Positions 4,469-7,993 of a stretch of DNA of 7,993 bases are shown one piece after another. The position numbers were made by a program, and so were the translations under genes. Each line of letters starts with the position of its first letter. Position 1 is the stretch's first letter. Source of the DNA: Clostridia bacterium (GTDB lineage Bacteria > Bacillota > Clostridia > Christensenellales > Aristaeellaceae); assembly GCA_017471125.1 (NCBI GenBank), contig JAFUWR010000044.1, forward strand, positions 1 through 7,993, in the 5' to 3' direction. The notes under the pieces were generated by a model. It worked only from the letters and a program-made list of their open reading frames with translations. It was not told the origin of the DNA and did not search any database.

Positions 4469-6208
4469 TCACTTGGCCTCCTTCCGCTCGAACGCGCCGA
4501 ATCTGCACATCTGCTCGCACAGGCCGCAGCCCACGCAGATGGTGGCGTCGATGGACGCCTTCTTATCCGAGAAACGAATGGCCGGGCAGCCGATCTTCAT
4601 GCAGCTCTTGCAGCCCTTGCACTTGTCCGGGTCGATGGACAGCGGCGGGTCATGCTTGACGTACTTCAGGAGCGCGCAGGGTCGGCGCACGATGATGACC
4701 GATGGCTCCGCGACGGCGATCTCCTCCTTGATGGCCTCCTCGGTGGCGGCCATGTCCTGGGGGTCCACCACGCGCACGCGCTTCACGCCCACGGCCTTGC
4801 AGAAGTCCTCGATCTTGATGGGGTAGGTAGGCTCGTTTTGCAGCGTCAGGCCGGTGGTGGGGTTCTGCTGGTGGCCGGTCATGCCGGTGATGGCGTTGTC
4901 CAGCACCAGCACGGTGGCGATGCCGCGGTTGTACACCAGGTTCACGATGCCGGTCATGCCGGAGTGCATGAAGGTGGAGTCGCCGATGACGGCCACGGTC
5001 TTGCTGGCGGCTTCCTCGCCCAGCACCTTGGTGTAGCCGTGGGCCATGCCCACCGACGCGCCCATGCACAGCACGGAGTCCACCGCGTTCAGCGGCGCGC
5101 CGCTGCCCAGAGTGTAGCAGCCGATGTCGCCCAGCACGGTGAGCTTGAGCTTCGACAGCACCGTGAACAGCCCGCGGTGCGGACAGCCGGGGCACATCAC
5201 CGGCGGGCGTCCGGGCACGGCCTCGTCGTAGGTGTCGAAGGCCGGAAGCGGCTGGCCCAGCTTCTGCCGCAGCTTGTTCTGGGAAAGCTCGCCCAGCAGG
5301 CCGAAGATGTCCTTGCCGCCGTCCACGCGGATGCCGTTTGAGCGCAGGTGGTTCTCGATGACGCCGTCCAGCTCCTCCACCACGATCAGCCGGTCCACCT
5401 TCGCCGCGAACGCCGCGAGGCGCTTGACGGGCATGGGGTTCACCAGGCCCAGCTTGAACACACTGGCGTCCGGGAACGCCTCCTTGACGTACAGGTAGCA
5501 GGTGCCGGAGGTCACGAAGCCGATGGACGTGTCGCCCACCTCCTCGCGGTTGAGGGGCGTGGTCTCGGCCAATTCCTGTAAGGCCACCATGCGCTTCTCC
5601 ACCTCGACGTGGCGCTTCACGGCGTTGGCCGGGGCGGCGACGTACTTCTGCGGGTTGCGCTCATAGGGCTTGAGGGCGCGCTCGTCGCGGTCCTTCAGCT
5701 CCACCAGGTTCTGGGAGTGGGCCACGCGGGTGCAGGTGCGGAGGACGACGGGGGTGTCGTATTCCTCTGAAATTTTGTAGGCCTCGGCCACGAAGTCCTT
5801 GCACTCCTGGGAATCCGACGGCTCCAGCATCGCCAGCTTGGAGGCGATGGCGTAGTGCCGGGAATCCTGCTCGTTCTGGGAGGAGTGCATGCCCGGGTCG
5901 TCGGCCACGGTGACCACCAGGCCGCCGTTGACGCCGGTGTAGGAGGCGGTGAACAGCGGGTCCGCCGCCACGTTGAAGCCCACGTGCTTCATGGCGCAGA
6001 ACGCCCGCGCCCCGGCCAGGCTCGCGCCCACCGCGGCCTCCACCGCGGCCTTCTCATTGGGCGCCCACTCGGCGTAGACCTCGTCGTACAGCGCCGCCTG
6101 CTCCGTGATCTCGGTGGACGGCGTGCCCGGATAGGACGACACGAAGCGGCAGCCCGCCTCGTACAGTCCGCGGGCCACCGCCTGGTTGCCCAGCATCAGT
6201 TTTTTCAT
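4469..6208 (-). CDS. iorA: Indolepyruvate:ferredoxin oxidoreductase, alpha subunit
   Basis: Catalytic subunit, 579 aa, within the normal range. Domains in order: pyrimidine-binding domain with SYPGTPSTEI at 25-34 and the NEK segment at 51-53; central domain to about 330; thiamine-pyrophosphate domain with CPGCPHRG at 339-346, GDIGCYTLG at 360-368 and the cofactor motif GDSTF...DN (409-413, 437-438); and a C-terminal ferredoxin domain. Cluster cysteines are 530, 533, 536 and 541 (C-x2-C-x2-C-x4-C, the IorA-style spacing) and 558, 561, 564 and 568. All key residues are present. It starts aryl-pyruvate oxidation in aromatic amino-acid fermentation and is oxygen-sensitive. The start at 6208 (MKKLMLGN) is preferred over an in-frame ATG at 6265 because AAGGAAGG (6216-6223) is seven bases upstream and family members begin here. 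No aryl-CoA synthetase or ligase gene is in the window. Confidence 0.96.
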   Translation of the reverse strand: MKKLMLGNQAVARGLYEAGCRFVSSYPGTPSTEITEQAALYDEVYAEWAPNEKAAVEAAVGASLAGARAFCAMKHVGFNVAADPLFTASYTGVNGGLVVTVADDPGMHSSQNEQDSRHYAIASKLAMLEPSDSQECKDFVAEAYKISEEYDTPVVLRTCTRVAHSQNLVELKDRDERALKPYERNPQKYVAAPANAVKRHVEVEKRMVALQELAETTPLNREEVGDTSIGFVTSGTCYLYVKEAFPDASVFKLGLVNPMPVKRLAAFAAKVDRLIVVEELDGVIENHLRSNGIRVDGGKDIFGLLGELSQNKLRQKLGQPLPAFDTYDEAVPGRPPVMCPGCPHRGLFTVLSKLKLTVLGDIGCYTLGSGAPLNAVDSVLCMGASVGMAHGYTKVLGEEAASKTVAVIGDSTFMHSGMTGIVNLVYNRGIATVLVLDNAITGMTGHQQNPTTGLTLQNEPTYPIKIEDFCKAVGVKRVRVVDPQDMAATEEAIKEEIAVAEPSVIIVRRPCALLKYVKHDPPLSIDPDKCKGCKSCMKIGCPAIRFSDKKASIDATICVGCGLCEQMCRFGAFERKEAK

Positions 6209-6272
6209 GGATGAACCTTCCTTTCGATCGTCGCCGCGCGTCGCGCATACGCATGGCTGTTTCATCTATACT

Positions 6273-6301
6273 ATGATAGCACAACGGCGGCGGCGATTCA
6301 A
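6273..6301 (-). promoter_or_regulatory. Promoter of the iorAB operon
   Basis: On the minus strand a -35 TTGAAT (6296-6301) and a -10 TATCAT (6273-6278) are 17 bases apart, in the 103-base gap after the aldo/keto reductase gene. The predicted start is near 6266, which gives a leader of about 58 bases before the ATG at 6208. A six-base inverted repeat ACAACG/CGTTGT (6281-6286 and 6303-6308) brackets the -35 box and might be an operator. Read-through from the upstream reductase gene may also contribute, as no terminator is evident there. Confidence 0.6.
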
Positions 6302-6311
6302 GCGTTGTCGT

Positions 6312-7433
6312 TTAAGATTCCATGCCCCGCGCCTTCTCCAGCAGGCTGATGATGGGCAGGTGCTGGGGACACGCGCCCTCGCACTGGCCGCACTGGACGC
6401 AGTCGCTGGCCTTGCCCTTGCCCTGGGTGACGATGTTGTACTCCCGGACGGTGCGGAAATGGGGGCTTCCCTTGCGGCGGTTGGCGACGGTGAAGATGTC
6501 GGGGATGGGGATGGACATGGGACAGCCCTCGGTGCAGTAGCGGCAGCCGGTGCAGGGGATGGACTGGTCGGCGTCCAGCACGGCCTGGGCCTTGCGGATG
6601 ACCGCAAGCTCATCCTCGGTCATGGGCGCAAAGTCCTTCATGGTCTTGAGGTTGTCCTCCATCTGCGCGAGGTTGCTCATGCCGCTCAAGGCGGTGATGA
6701 TGTAGTCCTGGCTGGCGACGAACCGCAGCGCCCAGGCGGAGTAGGACCGGTCGATGCCGGTGGCGTCGAACACGGCCTTGACCTCGGGAATGGGGTCGGC
6801 GAGGATGCCGCCCTTGATGGTCTCCATGACGGTGACGGGCTTGCCGTGGGCGCGGCAGATCTCAAGGTTGCGCCGCGCGGCCACGCCGGGGTTGTCCCAG
6901 TCGGCGTAGTTGATCTGGAGCTGGACGAACTCCATCTCCGGGTGCTTGTCCAGCAGCTCCTCAAGCAGCTCCGGGTCGGCGTGGAAGGAGAAGCCCAGGT
7001 GCTTGATGAGGCCCTTGGCCTTCTGCTCCTTCACGAAGTCCCAGATGTGGTACTCGTCGTACTTGTCGTAGTTGTTGCGCTGCAGGGCGTGCAGCAGGTA
7101 GTAGTCGAAGTAGCCCGCGCCGGTGCGCTCGAGGCTGGTGAAGAACTGCTGCTTGGCGCTCTGCTCGTCGTGGGCCTGGAGCCAGGCGTTGAGCTTGGTG
7201 GCGAGGGTGTAGGCGTCGCGGGGATAGCGGTCCGCCACCGCCGCCTTGAACGCCGCCTCGCTGGCGCCGTCGTCGTAGACGTAGGCGGTGTCGAAGTAGG
7301 TGCCGCCCGCGGCGATGAACCTGTCCGTCATCTGACAGACCTGGGGGATGTCGATGGTGCCGTCGGGGTTCTTGGGCAGCCGCATCAGGCCGAAGCCCAG
7401 CTTGAAGGTGTCCTTTCCGAGATATTCGCTCAT
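6312..7433 (-). CDS. Aldo/keto reductase with two C-terminal [4Fe-4S] motifs
   Basis: Predicted cytoplasmic oxidoreductase of the COG1453-type aldo/keto reductases, 373 aa. Residues 1 to about 285 form the TIM-barrel reductase: GFGLMRLP at 13-20 and a catalytic tetrad that I read as Asp48, Tyr53 (FDTAYVYDDG), Lys80 (ATK) and His115 (YLLHAL). The last 80 residues carry two ferredoxin-like motifs, Cys294/297/300/304 followed by Pro and Cys345/348/351/355 followed by Pro. The family therefore probably exchanges electrons with ferredoxin or another iron-sulfur carrier as well as, or instead of, NADPH; the substrate is unknown. The ATG at 7433 has AGGAGG (7439-7444) five bases upstream. It lies directly upstream of iorAB on the same strand but has its own promoter, and iorAB has another. 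Confidence 0.9.
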   Translation of the reverse strand: MSEYLGKDTFKLGFGLMRLPKNPDGTIDIPQVCQMTDRFIAAGGTYFDTAYVYDDGASEAAFKAAVADRYPRDAYTLATKLNAWLQAHDEQSAKQQFFTSLERTGAGYFDYYLLHALQRNNYDKYDEYHIWDFVKEQKAKGLIKHLGFSFHADPELLEELLDKHPEMEFVQLQINYADWDNPGVAARRNLEICRAHGKPVTVMETIKGGILADPIPEVKAVFDATGIDRSYSAWALRFVASQDYIITALSGMSNLAQMEDNLKTMKDFAPMTEDELAVIRKAQAVLDADQSIPCTGCRYCTEGCPMSIPIPDIFTVANRRKGSPHFRTVREYNIVTQGKGKASDCVQCGQCEGACPQHLPIISLLEKARGMES

Positions 7434-7462
7434 GGTATCCTCCTGTCGTGTGTGATACCCCT

Positions 7463-7491
7463 ATTATACATGCTCGGGGCGGGAGTGGCAA
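7463..7491 (-). promoter_or_regulatory. Promoter of the aldo/keto reductase gene
   Basis: On the minus strand a -35 TTGCCA (7486-7491) and a perfect -10 TATAAT (7463-7468) are separated by 17 bases. The predicted start is near 7456, with a leader of about 22 bases. Confidence 0.7.
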
Positions 7492-7531
7492 GGGGCTCAA
7501 TGGAATTAACCTGCCGTTGCGCGATTCTCCC

Positions 7532-7561
7532 TTGACCGAAGCGCCATATACAGGCTATAAT
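7532..7561 (+). promoter_or_regulatory. Promoter of nth
   Basis: A -35 TTGACC (7532-7537) and a perfect -10 TATAAT (7556-7561) have an 18-base spacer. The predicted start is near 7568, giving a leader of about 25 bases. It is divergent from the reductase promoter, with 40 bases between the two -35 boxes and no obvious dyad there. Confidence 0.7.
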
Positions 7562-7592
7562 AGGATGAAATACGAAGGTTGGAGGGATGGTC

Positions 7593-7993
7593 ATGGACGC
7601 GGCGCGGGCCAGCGCGGTGATGGCGGCGCTACAAACGCTGTACCCGGAGGCGAAGCCGGAGCTGCACTTCGCGAACCCCTACGAGACGCTGATCGCCACG
7701 ATCCTATCGGCCCAGTGCACCGACAAGCGGGTGAACCTGGTGACGGCGCGGCTGTTCCCCCAGTACCCGGACGCCTTCGCGATGGCGAAGCTGGAGCCGG
7801 AGGAGCTGGAGCCGATGATCCGGGAGTGCGGGCTCTACCACAACAAGGCGAAGAACATCGTCGCCGCCAGCCGCGCGCTGGTGGAGCAGTACGACGGTGT
7901 GGTGCCTTCGACCCGGGAAGCGCTGATGAAGCTGCCGGGCGTGGGTCAGAAGATCGCCGGCGTGGTGCTGCTGGCCGCCTTCGGAGACGATCA
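7593..7993 (+). CDS. nth: Endonuclease III, N-terminal 133 codons (runs off right edge)
   Basis: Base-excision repair enzyme: a DNA glycosylase and AP lyase that removes oxidised pyrimidines. The part seen covers the six-helix barrel and the helix-hairpin-helix. NPYETLIATILSAQCTDKRVN at 28-48 is the family signature, and LPGVGQK at 114-120 carries the catalytic lysine at position 120, the same number as in E. coli Nth. The catalytic aspartate and the four iron-sulfur cysteines lie beyond the window. Immediately after the lysine, the usual Thr-Ala-Asn is Ile-Ala-Gly here, a deviation next to the active site. Of two in-frame ATGs (7587, 7593) the second is chosen, since GGAGG at 7581-7585 nearly abuts the first but is seven bases from the second. 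It has its own promoter and looks unrelated to the neighbouring metabolic genes. Confidence 0.95.
   Translation, partial: MDAARASAVMAALQTLYPEAKPELHFANPYETLIATILSAQCTDKRVNLVTARLFPQYPDAFAMAKLEPEELEPMIRECGLYHNKAKNIVAASRALVEQYDGVVPSTREALMKLPGVGQKIAGVVLLAAFGDD

Noticed and set aside
4394..5341. 315-codon open frame on the plus strand antisense to iorA
   Set aside because: Same reasoning: a His/Ala/Val-rich shadow of a well-recognised gene with no signature of its own.
6186..7535. 449-codon open frame on the plus strand antisense to the aldo/keto reductase
   Set aside because: The opposite strand encodes a complete, motif-intact enzyme; the antisense product has repetitive Val/Gly/Leu/Asp content. 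Such long shadows arise from the third-position G/C bias.

Overview
The window is GC-rich protein-coding DNA with strong G/C preference at third codon positions, canonical Shine-Dalgarno sites and near-consensus sigma-A/sigma-70 promoters in front of most transcription units. An oxygen-sensitive indolepyruvate:ferredoxin oxidoreductase and an iron-sulfur aldo/keto reductase point to an anaerobic, amino-acid-using bacterium. I would guess a GC-rich anaerobic Bacillota (Clostridia/Christensenellales-like). This is inference only: the window holds no rRNA or other marker suited to placing it.

Layout, left to right. (1) 1-457, minus strand: the N-terminal part of a PLP-dependent D-cysteine desulfhydrase/ACC-deaminase family enzyme (dcyD-like), running off the left edge. 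(2) 458-644: a divergent control region with a promoter for each side and a 17-bp dyad between them. (3) 645-3090, plus strand: a three-gene amino-acid ABC importer that best matches the cystine/cysteine type (tcyJ, tcyL, tcyN). A 267-base structured spacer with heptanucleotide repeats lies between the binding protein and the permease. (4) 3108-3801, minus strand: a toxin-first RelE/HigB-HigA type toxin-antitoxin pair with its own consensus promoter and an operator inside that promoter. (5) 3860-3887: a terminator closing the next unit. (6) 3898-6208, minus strand: iorA-iorB, indolepyruvate ferredoxin oxidoreductase. (7) 6312-7433, minus strand: an aldo/keto reductase with two C-terminal [4Fe-4S] motifs. 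(8) 7593-7993, plus strand: the first 133 codons of endonuclease III (nth), running off the right edge.

The genes fall into two metabolic themes. The left half looks like a sulfur amino-acid unit: importer plus a cytoplasmic enzyme that would release sulfide, pyruvate and ammonia from D-cysteine. Escherichia coli keeps the same gene families together, but there they are co-directional and here they are divergent. The right half looks like fermentative amino-acid catabolism: IorAB oxidises aryl pyruvates made by transamination of aromatic amino acids to aryl-acetyl-CoA and reduces ferredoxin, and the adjacent Fe-S aldo/keto reductase could use ferredoxin-level electrons. The toxin-antitoxin pair sits between these halves.

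I found no radically new system. The parts most worth a second look are the repeat-built RNA-like spacer between tcyJ and tcyL, whose repeat unit also covers the tcyL start region, the shared dcyD/tcyJ control region, and the very compact toxin-antitoxin promoter.
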